Of a stretch of DNA of 6,766 nucleotides, positions 1 to 5,807 are shown one piece after another (the stretch's first letter is position 1; the number at the start of each line of letters is the position of its first letter). Source of the DNA: Methylococcaceae bacterium NSM2-1 (lineage in GTDB: Bacteria; Pseudomonadota; Gammaproteobacteria; Methylococcales; Methylomonadaceae); contig NQJI01000153.1 in assembly GCA_002256705.1 (NCBI GenBank), positions 1-6,766 on the forward strand. Direction: 5' to 3'. The notes beneath the pieces are model-generated. The model did no database searches, was not told the DNA's origin, and saw only the letters and a list, made by a program, of their open reading frames with translations. The translations under genes were made by a program, and so were the position numbers.

Positions 1-30
1 ACTATTGTTGTTAAAGCTCGATAACTGATG

Positions 31-39
31 TGGTATAGT
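31..39 (+). promoter_or_regulatory. Possible extended -10 promoter for the first gene pair
   Basis: TGGTATAGT is an extended -10 element (TGn followed by TATAGT, 5 of 6 to the sigma-70 consensus). A poor -35-like TTAAAG lies at 11-16 with a 17-base spacer, which suits an extended -10 promoter that depends less on its -35. Transcription would start near 46 and leave a leader of about 39 bases before the start at 85. It is a prediction from pattern only. Confidence 0.35.
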
Positions 40-84
40 TTGAATTCTGTTTTTGATGTTGATAGATTAGGGGCGATAACAATA

Positions 85-471
85 ATGAAAAGATACGTTA
101 AAATAATACCGATTGCAGCGCTTTTTTTTGCGTTTTCGGCGAATGCGGATGTCGCATTAAAAGATAACTCTGAAATCCTGGGAAAATGGAAATTATATGC
201 TGAAGCGACTAAGTTGGATGGAGAGCAGAAACCAGTTACCATTGAATGGGATTTTAAAGGGGATGGCGTTCTTCAACAAACGGCAACAGATTCTGTTGGC
301 CGAACCGGAGAGATGAAAATAGCTATTAAATATGCCATCGAAAATGGAGAAATTAAAAAGCAGACAAAGCCCGGACAAGAAAAGTATGAATCATGTAAAG
401 TTGTTGAAAAAGAAGGCTCTAAAATGATTTTAAAATGTCCATTTCTTTACTATTTTCTGACAAAAAAATAA
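85..471 (+). CDS. Small exported protein of unknown function, lipocalin-like
   Basis: The predicted protein has 128 residues. I chose the ATG at 85 because AGGGG at 69-73 is well placed as a ribosome site and because it begins a clear signal peptide: MKRY, a hydrophobic stretch at about 7-19, and an ANA cleavage site after residue 21. An upstream in-frame ATG at 28 would bury that signal. The mature part of about 107 residues is rich in alternating strand-like segments. It opens with ILGKWKL (31-37), which recalls the GxW start of small lipocalin-like beta-barrels, followed by IEWDFKGDGVL (53-63). Cys104 and Cys118 are the only cysteines and could form a disulfide in the periplasm. The protein is strongly lysine-rich. 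Function and ligand are unknown; the lipocalin-like assignment is inference from a short motif. The next gene begins 31 bases downstream, so the two are probably co-transcribed. Confidence 0.75.
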   Translation: MKRYVKIIPIAALFFAFSANADVALKDNSEILGKWKLYAEATKLDGEQKPVTIEWDFKGDGVLQQTATDSVGRTGEMKIAIKYAIENGEIKKQTKPGQEKYESCKVVEKEGSKMILKCPFLYYFLTKK

Positions 472-502
472 TTAAATATAATACAAAAAAGGGGTATAAA
501 TT

Positions 503-922
503 ATGATAAGCGGTATGGTGATGATTCTTGTAGCTCTCTGGTTTTATCAGTCGGCTGTGAAAGCAAAGGTAGGTAACGTGTTAATGTGGGTTGCTATTGG
601 GGCAATTGGTTTTTTTGCTTTAGTGTGGGTATTGCAAAGCGTCAATATTTATATTTTGGAATCGTTCAGAGCGAGTGAAGGCGGCGCTGGCTATGAAGAA
701 ATTCAGGGTGCTGACAGGAAAAATGCAGGGGATTTCCTGGGTTTTACTGGCATTTTAAAGTCACTCTATTTTGAGCTATCTCCTTCAATCATCGGCTTCG
801 TGACTATTGCATTCATTCGTTTAAAATTTATCACTAAAGAAAGTTTTTCAGTGGCAAATTTATTCGGTGGTCTTAAAGAGATGTTTCAAGTTATAAAGCA
901 AAGCTTTAAATCTCCAGAATAA
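503..922 (+). CDS. Uncharacterised three-helix inner-membrane protein
   Basis: The predicted protein has 139 residues and I recognise no family. The start is supported by an AAGGGG ribosome site at 489-494, 8 bases before the ATG. Hydrophobic segments lie at about 3-19, 25-46 and 92-106. The first two are separated only by the short basic turn KAK (20-22), so they form a hairpin. A polar loop at about 53-90 contains a glycine-rich SEGGAG stretch (58-63). The C-terminal tail of about 30 residues is probably cytoplasmic because of its basic residues. No catalytic motif is visible. The gene follows the exported-protein gene by 31 bases and is followed by a strong terminator, so these two look like a complete two-gene transcription unit. 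Base composition is AT-rich compared with metH. Confidence 0.7.
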   Translation: MISGMVMILVALWFYQSAVKAKVGNVLMWVAIGAIGFFALVWVLQSVNIYILESFRASEGGAGYEEIQGADRKNAGDFLGFTGILKSLYFELSPSIIGFVTIAFIRLKFITKESFSVANLFGGLKEMFQVIKQSFKSPE

Positions 923-945
923 TCAAAACGAACTGATAAAAATAA

Positions 946-975
946 AAGCCCAAGCACTATGCTTGGGCTTTTTTT
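946..975. terminator. Bidirectional intrinsic terminator shared by convergent genes
   Basis: A perfect 11-base-pair stem, AAGCCCAAGCA (946-956) with TGCTTGGGCTT (960-970), closes a three-base loop and runs into seven T residues (969-975) on the plus strand. On the minus strand the stem is followed by TTTTATTT, the complement of 940-947, so it can also stop leftward transcription. It sits between the plus-strand membrane-protein gene (ends 922) and the minus-strand DUF2970 gene (ends 1033), as expected of a shared terminator. Confidence 0.9.
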
Positions 976-1006
976 ATAGTTTTCTTATGGTGCTTAATAC
1001 GACTCG

Positions 1007-1020
1007 TTACACTCGTGTAA
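1007..1020. other. Small hairpin between terminator and DUF2970 gene
   Basis: TTACA (1007-1011) and TGTAA (1016-1020) are inverted repeats around the tetraloop CTCG; the stem can extend to six pairs with a two-base loop. No T-tract follows. It lies in the 3' untranslated part of the DUF2970 transcript. It could help protect that RNA's end, or it could be chance. Confidence 0.3.
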
Positions 1021-1032
1021 GGCCCCAAGCAT

Positions 1033-1218
1033 TTATACGATAGTAGAAACAACAAAAATGATTGCAACAACAAATAGAACAGTAAAAATCAACCCTGCAA
1101 TAACATAAGTTGAAAGGGATCCCTGTTCGAAATCTTTTTTTCTATTGTCCTCACTTTGCACACCGATAAAAGCAGATAGGACGCTCTTAAATACTTGAGT
1201 AATCGTTGGTTTTGACAT
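1033..1218 (-). CDS. DUF2970 family small membrane protein
   Basis: The predicted protein has 61 residues and matches the general form of the DUF2970 family (PF11174): a short amphipathic N-terminus with FKSVLSAFIGVQ (10-21), the polar NRKKDFEQG stretch (25-33), and one transmembrane helix at about 38-60 ending the protein. The function of the family is unknown; it is a small inner-membrane protein common in gamma- and betaproteobacteria. There are two in-frame ATGs. TAGGAG (1230-1225) directly abuts the first, at 1224, with no spacer, but stands 6 bases from the second, at 1218, so I chose the second; the other choice would add only MS. The gene is divergent from metH and convergent with the two-gene unit at 85-922, with which it shares a terminator. 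Confidence 0.85.
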   Translation of the reverse strand: MSKPTITQVFKSVLSAFIGVQSEDNRKKDFEQGSLSTYVIAGLIFTVLFVVAIIFVVSTIV

Positions 1219-1238
1219 GCTCATCTCCTAAACATAAT
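1212..1238 (+). promoter_or_regulatory. Possible metH promoter overlapping the DUF2970 start
   Basis: A perfect -35 consensus TTGACA lies at 1212-1217 on the plus strand, and CATAAT (5 of 6 to the -10 consensus) at 1233-1238. The 15-base spacer is shorter than the preferred 17, which weakens the call. Transcription would start near 1245 and produce a leader of about 57 bases holding the small hairpin at 1250-1265. The -35 falls inside the first codons of the divergent gene. Confidence 0.3.
1225..1230 (-). promoter_or_regulatory. Ribosome binding site deciding the DUF2970 start
   Basis: On the minus strand TAGGAG is followed immediately by ATG (1224-1222), then AGC, then ATG (1218-1216). Only the second ATG has a usable spacer (6 bases), so the site points to 1218 as the start. 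Confidence 0.7.
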
Positions 1239-1244
1239 AGAAAA

Positions 1245-1273
1245 ATAATAAAGCTAGCGAGCTTTTTAAGCAA
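1245..1273 (-). promoter_or_regulatory. Possible sigma-70 promoter of the DUF2970 gene
   Basis: Reading leftward, TTGCTT (1273-1268) and TATTAT (1250-1245; 5 of 6 to the -10 consensus) are separated by 17 bases. Transcription would start near 1238, giving a leader of about 20 bases that carries the TAGGAG ribosome site. The -35 match is poor, so this is a pattern-based suggestion. Confidence 0.35.
1250..1265 (+). other. Short hairpin with T-run in the metH leader
   Basis: AAAGCT (1250-1255) and AGCTTT (1260-1265) form a six-pair stem around the loop AGCG, and the T-run extends to 1267. Half of the pairs are A-T, so as a terminator it would be weak. It lies between the divergent promoters and the metH start. 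It is not a cobalamin riboswitch: the whole gap is far too short for one and no B12-box-like element is visible. Confidence 0.3.
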
Positions 1274-1301
1274 TGATTATATTCAGGCAACATAACTACC
1301 C

Positions 1302-2594
1302 GTGGCACAATCAATGAGCAAAACAGAATTATTAAAACAGTGTCTGTCCCAAAGAATCTTGTTTCTTGATGGCGCGATGGGCACGATGATCCAAAGCTAC
1401 AAACTGGAAGAAAAGGATTATCGTGGCGAGCGTTTTGCCCAGTGGGATGTTGATCTTAAGGGAAATAATGATTTATTGTCATTAACCCAGCCTGATATTA
1501 TCAAAGCCATTCATAATGCTTATTATGAAGCGGGTTCGGATATTGTTGAAACCAACACTTTCAATTCAACCTGTATTGCCATGGCCGATTACCGAATGGA
1601 AGCGTTGGCTTATGAAATTAATCTTGAGTCTGCGCGTTTGGCCAGGCAAGCCGCTGATGAATACACCGGGAAAACGCCTGAAAAACCGCGCTTTGTGGCG
1701 GGTGTTCTGGGCCCTACCAATCGCACGGCCTCAATGTCTCCCGATGTGAATGATCCGGGATTCCGCAATATTTCTTTTGACGAACTGGTTGACGCTTACA
1801 CTGATGCAGTGCGCGGCCTTATTGATGGCGGCGCTGATATCATTCTGATTGAAACAATTTTCGATACCCTGAATGCGAAGGCCGCGATTTTTGCAGTTGA
1901 GCAATATTTCGAACATATCGGCTATAAATTGCCTGTGATGATTTCGGGTACGATTACGGACGCATCGGGCAGAACGCTATCCGGACAAACTGTTGCGGCT
2001 TTCTGGCATTCATTAAAACATGTAGACCCCATATCCTTCGGCTTTAACTGTGCATTGGGTGCGAAAGAACTACGCCAATACATAGCTGAATTATCGACTA
2101 TTTCAGACACACATGTATCTGCCCATCCGAATGCCGGGCTGCCTAATGAATTTGGTGAATACGATGAATCACCCGAGGCGATGGCTAAAGAATTGGCGGA
2201 CTGGGCGTGTAGCGGTTATTTAAATATAATAGGCGGCTGTTGTGGCACATCGCCAGCGCATATAAAAGCCATAGTCGAGGCAGTAACACCCTACCCACCC
2301 AGAATTGTACCCGTCATTGAAAAACAATGCCGCCTGGCGGGTCTTGAACCCATGTCCATCGGGCCGGACACCCTCTTTGTCAATGTTGGTGAACGTACCA
2401 ATGTAACCGGTTCTGCGGCTTTCAAGCGGCTAATCATTCAAGGTGATTTTGAAGCCGCTTTGGAAGTCGCCAAACAACAGGTAGAGAATGGTGCCCAGAT
2501 TATCGACATCAACATGGATGAAGGCATGTTGGAGTCAAAAGAAGCGATGGTGCGTTTTTTGATGCTCATTGCTTCTGAGCCGGATATAGCCTAA
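1302..2594 (+). CDS. metH: MetH N-terminal fragment: homocysteine domain and start of folate domain
   Basis: This open frame of 430 residues is the 5' part of broken metH. The homocysteine-binding barrel covers about 1-330, with the DGAMGTMIQ opening (23-31), ETNTFNST, and the zinc ligands Cys250 (in GFNCALG) plus Cys313 and Cys314 (in GGCCG) all present. A linker leads to the folate-binding barrel, which starts at FVNVGERTN (359-367) and includes [13 protein letters not shown] (397-409). It then ends prematurely after SEPDIA, before the pterin-contacting core. I chose GTG 1302, which has a weak CAGG upstream at 1284-1287. ATG 1314 is the alternative; it would drop four residues and has no visible ribosome site. 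If translated, this fragment could still fold a homocysteine/zinc domain but could not carry out the full reaction. Confidence 0.8.
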   Translation: MAQSMSKTELLKQCLSQRILFLDGAMGTMIQSYKLEEKDYRGERFAQWDVDLKGNNDLLSLTQPDIIKAIHNAYYEAGSDIVETNTFNSTCIAMADYRMEALAYEINLESARLARQAADEYTGKTPEKPRFVAGVLGPTNRTASMSPDVNDPGFRNISFDELVDAYTDAVRGLIDGGADIILIETIFDTLNAKAAIFAVEQYFEHIGYKLPVMISGTITDASGRTLSGQTVAAFWHSLKHVDPISFGFNCALGAKELRQYIAELSTISDTHVSAHPNAGLPNEFGEYDESPEAMAKELADWACSGYLNIIGGCCGTSPAHIKAIVEAVTPYPPRIVPVIEKQCRLAGLEPMSIGPDTLFVNVGERTNVTGSAAFKRLIIQGDFEAALEVAKQQVENGAQIIDINMDEGMLESKEAMVRFLMLIASEPDIA

Positions 2595-2631
2595 AGAAGG
2601 TGAAGAGGTTTTCATCAGGCACGCCAAACTC

Positions 2632-4896
2632 GTGCATCGTTATGGCGCGGCTGTCATAGTCATGGCCTTTGACGAAGAGGGTCAGGCGGATACCAAAGCC
2701 AGAAAAGTCGAGATATGTCAGCGAGCTTATAAAATCCTGACCGAACAGGTCGGTTTTCCGCCTGAAGATATTATTTTTGACCCCAATATTTTCGCCATTG
2801 CCACAGGAATTGAGGAACATAATAATTATGGTGTGGATTTTATTGAAGCCACCCGCGAGATTAAGCGCACCTTACCTTACGCGCTAATTTCCGGTGGCGT
2901 TTCCAACGTGTCATTTTCGTTTCGCGGCAATAATCCGGTACGGGAAGCGATACATGCAGTGTTTTTATACCATGCCATTCAGGCAGGTATGTCCATGGGC
3001 ATTGTAAATGCCGGTCAGTTGGCGATTTATGCCGATATACCCGAAGATTTACGTGATGCAGTAGAGGATGTCGTATTAAATCGCCATGATGGCGGTACGG
3101 AAAAGTTACTGGAACTTGCCGAGAAATATCGTGGCGACGGTAGCAGCAGCGAAGTCAAAAAAGAGGACATGGAGTGGCGTGGCTGGCCAGTCAATAAACG
3201 CCTGGAACATGCGTTAGTCAAGGGGATCACCGATTACATTGATGAAGATACCGAACAAGCAAGGCTGGAAGCTGAAAGACCGCTGCACGTCATTGAAGGC
3301 GCGTTGATGGATGGCATGAATGTTGTGGGCGATTTGTTCGGAGCAGGCAAAATGTTCCTGCCGCAAGTGGTTAAATCTGCGCGTGTGATGAAAAAAGCCG
3401 TCGCTTATTTGATGCCGTTTATGGAGGCCGATAAAGCCGGAGGCGAGAGACAAACCAATGGCAAAATCCTCATGGCTACGGTAAAAGGGGATGTGCATGA
3501 CATTGGCAAGAATATCGTTGGCGTGGTGTTGCAATGTAATAACTATGAGGTGATAGATTTAGGTGTAATGGTTCCCGCCGAAAAGATTTTGCAAACGGCG
3601 CGCCTGGAAAACGTTGATATTATCGGTTTAAGCGGCCTGATTACGCCATCCCTGGATGAAATGGTGCATGTGGCCAAGGAAATGCAGCGTCAAGGTTTTA
3701 CCATTCCGCTAATGATAGGGGGTGCGACCACTTCACGCGCCCATACGGCGGTAAAAATTGAGCCACATTATCAAGGTGCAACTGTTTATGTGACTGATGC
3801 GTCCCGCGGCGTCGGCGTAGCCAGTAATTTGTTGAGCCACGAACTGAAAGATGACTTTGTCAATAGTGTGCGCGAAGAATACGAGGAAGTCAGGGAACGC
3901 CACAAAGGCCGGGAAGCTAAAACCAAACAACACTCATTGGAAGAAGCAAGACGCAACAAGTTTAACTGGGGAAATCACGAACCCGTTAAACCGTCATTTT
4001 TAGGCATCAAGGTCATTGAGCGTTTTCCGCTTGACACCCTGGTATGGTATATCGACTGGACGCCATTTTTTCAAACCTGGGAAATGGCCGGCAGTTATCC
4101 AAAAATACTTGATGATAAAGTTGTTGGCGTTGAAGCCCGAAAGCTGTTTGACGATGCGCAAGTGATGCTGAAAAAAATCATCAGTGAAGAGTGGCTAAGC
4201 GCAAGAGCCGTTGTCGGTTTTTTCCCTGCAAACAGCGACGGTGATGATGTTATAGTCTACACGGATGATGCCCGCAAACAAAGGCTGGAAACCTTGCACC
4301 ATTTGCGTCAGCAAAATGTTAAAGCCCCGGGACGCCCCAACTATTGCCTGTCAGATTTCATTGCGCCGATTGATAGTGGTAAAGCCGATTATATCGGCGC
4401 CTTTGCAGTCACGACAGGCATCGGCATAGAAGAAAAATTGCAGCAATTTGAACAGGATCATGATGATTACAGTTCGATTATGCTCAAAGCCCTGGCGGAC
4501 AGATTGGCAGAAGCGTTTGCAGAATACCTGCATGAGGTGGTCAGGAAAGACTATTGGGGTTATGCAGAAGATGAAATGTATGACCCCGGCCAACTCATAA
4601 AAGAGGCTTATCAGGGGATCCGTCCTGCGCCTGGTTACCCGGCCTGTCCTGATCATACCGAGAAAGGGAAGTTGTTTGAATTGCTTAATGTAACCGAAAA
4701 TACCAGCATAGAACTCACTGAAAGTTATGCCATGTATCCTGCATCCGCGGTCAGTGGCTGGTATTTTTCGCATCCTGAAGCACAGTATTTTAATGTCGGG
4801 AAAATAGATAGAGACCAATTACAGGATTATGCCCGACGTAAAAATATAGCAGAAGAAGTTGCTGAGCGCTGGCTGGCGGCTCATTTGCATCATTAA
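2632..4896 (+). CDS. metH: MetH C-terminal fragment: rest of folate domain, B12 and reactivation domains
   Basis: This is the 3' part of broken metH, 754 residues if begun at GTG 2632; family sequence already starts at 2593 in this frame, just after an in-frame TAG at 2587-2589. In order it has the end of the folate barrel (DIIFDPN 46-52, [13 protein letters not shown] 87-99), the four-helix cap (from about 181), the B12 domain with DVHDIG carrying the lower cobalt ligand His289, then GLSGLITPS and GGATTS, and the reactivation domain with Asp475 in YIDWTPFF and [10 protein letters not shown] from 664, which bind S-adenosylmethionine. These modules look intact. GTG 2632 lacks a convincing ribosome site (CAGG lies 12 bases away), so independent translation is doubtful. 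The next gene starts 57 bases downstream. Confidence 0.8.
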   Translation: MHRYGAAVIVMAFDEEGQADTKARKVEICQRAYKILTEQVGFPPEDIIFDPNIFAIATGIEEHNNYGVDFIEATREIKRTLPYALISGGVSNVSFSFRGNNPVREAIHAVFLYHAIQAGMSMGIVNAGQLAIYADIPEDLRDAVEDVVLNRHDGGTEKLLELAEKYRGDGSSSEVKKEDMEWRGWPVNKRLEHALVKGITDYIDEDTEQARLEAERPLHVIEGALMDGMNVVGDLFGAGKMFLPQVVKSARVMKKAVAYLMPFMEADKAGGERQTNGKILMATVKGDVHDIGKNIVGVVLQCNNYEVIDLGVMVPAEKILQTARLENVDIIGLSGLITPSLDEMVHVAKEMQRQGFTIPLMIGGATTSRAHTAVKIEPHYQGATVYVTDASRGVGVASNLLSHELKDDFVNSVREEYEEVRERHKGREAKTKQHSLEEARRNKFNWGNHEPVKPSFLGIKVIERFPLDTLVWYIDWTPFFQTWEMAGSYPKILDDKVVGVEARKLFDDAQVMLKKIISEEWLSARAVVGFFPANSDGDDVIVYTDDARKQRLETLHHLRQQNVKAPGRPNYCLSDFIAPIDSGKADYIGAFAVTTGIGIEEKLQQFEQDHDDYSSIMLKALADRLAEAFAEYLHEVVRKDYWGYAEDEMYDPGQLIKEAYQGIRPAPGYPACPDHTEKGKLFELLNVTENTSIELTESYAMYPASAVSGWYFSHPEAQYFNVGKIDRDQLQDYARRKNIAEEVAERWLAAHLHH

Positions 4897-4953
4897 TAAA
4901 AAGTGCAGGGCACAAGTGATAAATTTTCGAATTAATTAAATAATCATGACAAC

Positions 4954-5460
4954 ATGGCAACACAAGAAAAAATAGAGCGGTCACTGGAACGACTGATGTA
5001 TGCCAGTCGCTGGATATTGGCGCCAATTTATTTTGGTTTGAGTCTGGTGCTATTGGCGCTTTCCGTGAAGTTTTTTCAGGAGCTCTTTCATTTTCTCCCT
5101 CATATTTTTGCAGTGGGTGAAGTAGACTTAATTTTGATAGTACTTAATCTGATTGATCTTACGCTGGTCGGGAGTCTGATCGTCATTGTCATGTTCAGCG
5201 GTTATGAAAACTTTGTTTCGCAGATGGATATATGTGTTTCGGCTGAGAAGTTGGACTGGCTGGGAAAGCATGACTACGGATCGCTTAAGATGAAAGTGGC
5301 TGCATCCATTGTTGCGATTTCATCGATTCATCTGTTAAAAATTTTTATGAATATTAATGAAACCGCAAATGATAAATTACAGTGGTACATGCTGATACAT
5401 TTGACCTTGGTCATATCTGCCCTGTTGATGGGGTATCTTGATAAACTGACCAAACATTAA
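4954..5460 (+). CDS. yqhA: UPF0114 / YqhA family inner-membrane protein
   Basis: The predicted protein has 168 residues and aligns along its length with E. coli YqhA (164 residues), including [17 protein letters not shown] (15-31), the family hallmark [10 protein letters not shown] (81-90), [15 protein letters not shown] (114-128) and the C-terminal MGYLDKLT (159-166). Hydrophobic segments lie at about 20-41, 58-81, 115-132 and 145-161, so four transmembrane helices are likely. The molecular function of the family is unknown. The ATG at 4954 lacks a clear ribosome site; it gives six residues more than E. coli, which is tolerable. An ATG at 4946 is in another frame. The gene follows metH by 57 bases without a terminator and overlaps the glutaredoxin-like gene by one base, so it is probably translated together with that gene. 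Confidence 0.9.
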   Translation: MATQEKIERSLERLMYASRWILAPIYFGLSLVLLALSVKFFQELFHFLPHIFAVGEVDLILIVLNLIDLTLVGSLIVIVMFSGYENFVSQMDICVSAEKLDWLGKHDYGSLKMKVAASIVAISSIHLLKIFMNINETANDKLQWYMLIHLTLVISALLMGYLDKLTKH

Positions 5461-5723
5461 TGATTCGATTGCTGCTTTTGGGTACATCCGGTTGCCATCT
5501 TTGTGAACAGGCGGAACAGATTATCGATGATTGCTTGCTGAATAACGCTGAACTGATGATTGAAACCCTGGATATTGCCGATGAGGAACAGTGGCAAGAG
5601 CAATACGCCCTGCGCATACCCGTTTTATATCATCCTGAAACCCAAAAAGATCTGGGATGGCCATTTGACCAAAGGCATGTTAAAGAATTTATACTCATCG
5701 CACTTCAAAATTCGGCACTTTAA
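5460..5723 (+). CDS. Glutaredoxin family protein (DUF836-like)
   Basis: The predicted protein has 87 residues with a short thioredoxin fold: first strand at 2-7, the redox motif Cys12-His-Leu-Cys15 in GTSGCHLCEQA, a helix, a second strand near 32-38, and the cis-proline loop RIPVLY with Pro54. This matches the small glutaredoxin-like family PF05768, which in E. coli-type genomes is represented by YfaE-sized or smaller stand-alone thiol proteins of poorly known role; CHLC differs from the CPYC of classical glutaredoxins. A thiol-disulfide activity in the cytoplasm is likely, but its partner is unknown. The ATG overlaps the yqhA stop in TAATG (5458-5462), so translation is probably coupled. A third cysteine, Cys25, lies in the first helix region. 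The palindrome at 5725-5759 follows the stop immediately. Confidence 0.85.
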   Translation: MIRLLLLGTSGCHLCEQAEQIIDDCLLNNAELMIETLDIADEEQWQEQYALRIPVLYHPETQKDLGWPFDQRHVKEFILIALQNSAL

Positions 5724-5724
5724 T

Positions 5725-5759
5725 CCCCTCTCCTGCTGGAGAGGGCTAGGAAGAGGAGA
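5725..5759. repeat. REP-like palindromic element before fumC
   Basis: CCCTCTCC (5726-5733) and GGAGAGGG (5738-5745) form a perfect eight-pair stem around TGCT. It is followed by CTAGGAAGAGGAGA, whose AGGAGA (5754-5759) can also pair with TCTCCT (5729-5734). This shape, a CT-rich palindrome plus a purine-rich tail, resembles scattered intergenic REP-like repeats known from many gammaproteobacteria. No T-tract follows, so it is not a standard intrinsic terminator, though it may stabilise or attenuate the upstream mRNA. Copy number cannot be judged from one window. Confidence 0.6.
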
Positions 5760-5807
5760 TTTATAAACCGATAATGATGAGTAAACACTATATTATTGAG
5801 TTAAGAA

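Larger units (their letters stand above)
1302..4896 (+). pseudogene. metH: Cobalamin-dependent methionine synthase, broken by internal deletion
   Basis: MetH transfers a methyl group from 5-methyltetrahydrofolate via cob(I)alamin to homocysteine, the last step of methionine synthesis, in the cytoplasm. The locus encodes all four modules in the usual order: homocysteine-binding, folate-binding, B12-binding and SAM-dependent reactivation. The reading frame breaks at TAA 2592-2594, right after SEPDIA. The family sequence resumes in another frame at 2593 ([13 protein letters not shown]). Against E. coli MetH as I remember it, 32 residues are absent, which with the one leftover base implies about 95 missing bases. 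The missing segment holds the VPIMIDSSKW and IVNSIS motifs, including the Asp and Asn that bind the pterin in this fold. Added together, the halves plus the gap give about 1229 residues, close to the 1227 of E. coli. Elsewhere no drift or other stop is seen, so the lesion is either recent or an assembly error. Confidence 0.85.

Noticed and set aside
28..84. Longer start for the first gene at ATG 28
   Set aside because: It would put 19 polar or mixed residues in front of a clear signal peptide, and the AGGGG ribosome site at 69-73 serves the ATG at 85. The promoter-like -10 at 34-39 would also fall inside it.
995..1005. TAATACGACTC, identical to the first 11 bases of the phage T7 promoter
   Set aside because: The rest of the T7 consensus does not match (the conserved ending is absent), there is no phage gene nearby, and it lies in a 3' untranslated region. 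Most likely chance.
2592..2594. Programmed frameshift or translational bypass to read through the metH stop
   Set aside because: There is no slippery site, and the problem is missing coding sequence, not extra sequence: shifting frame would still leave out the 32-residue pterin-binding core.
2566..2820. Minus-strand open frame of 84 codons across the metH break
   Set aside because: It is a shadow of the conserved metH codons, with no ribosome site or recognisable domain.
4351..4818. Minus-strand open frame of 155 codons inside the 3' part of metH
   Set aside because: The plus strand here encodes the conserved SAM-binding reactivation domain of MetH; the antisense protein resembles nothing I know and is a shadow.
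4903..4913. GTGC-AGG-GCAC hairpin after the metH stop as a terminator
   Set aside because: Only four pairs with a three-base loop and no T-tract; too weak to call.
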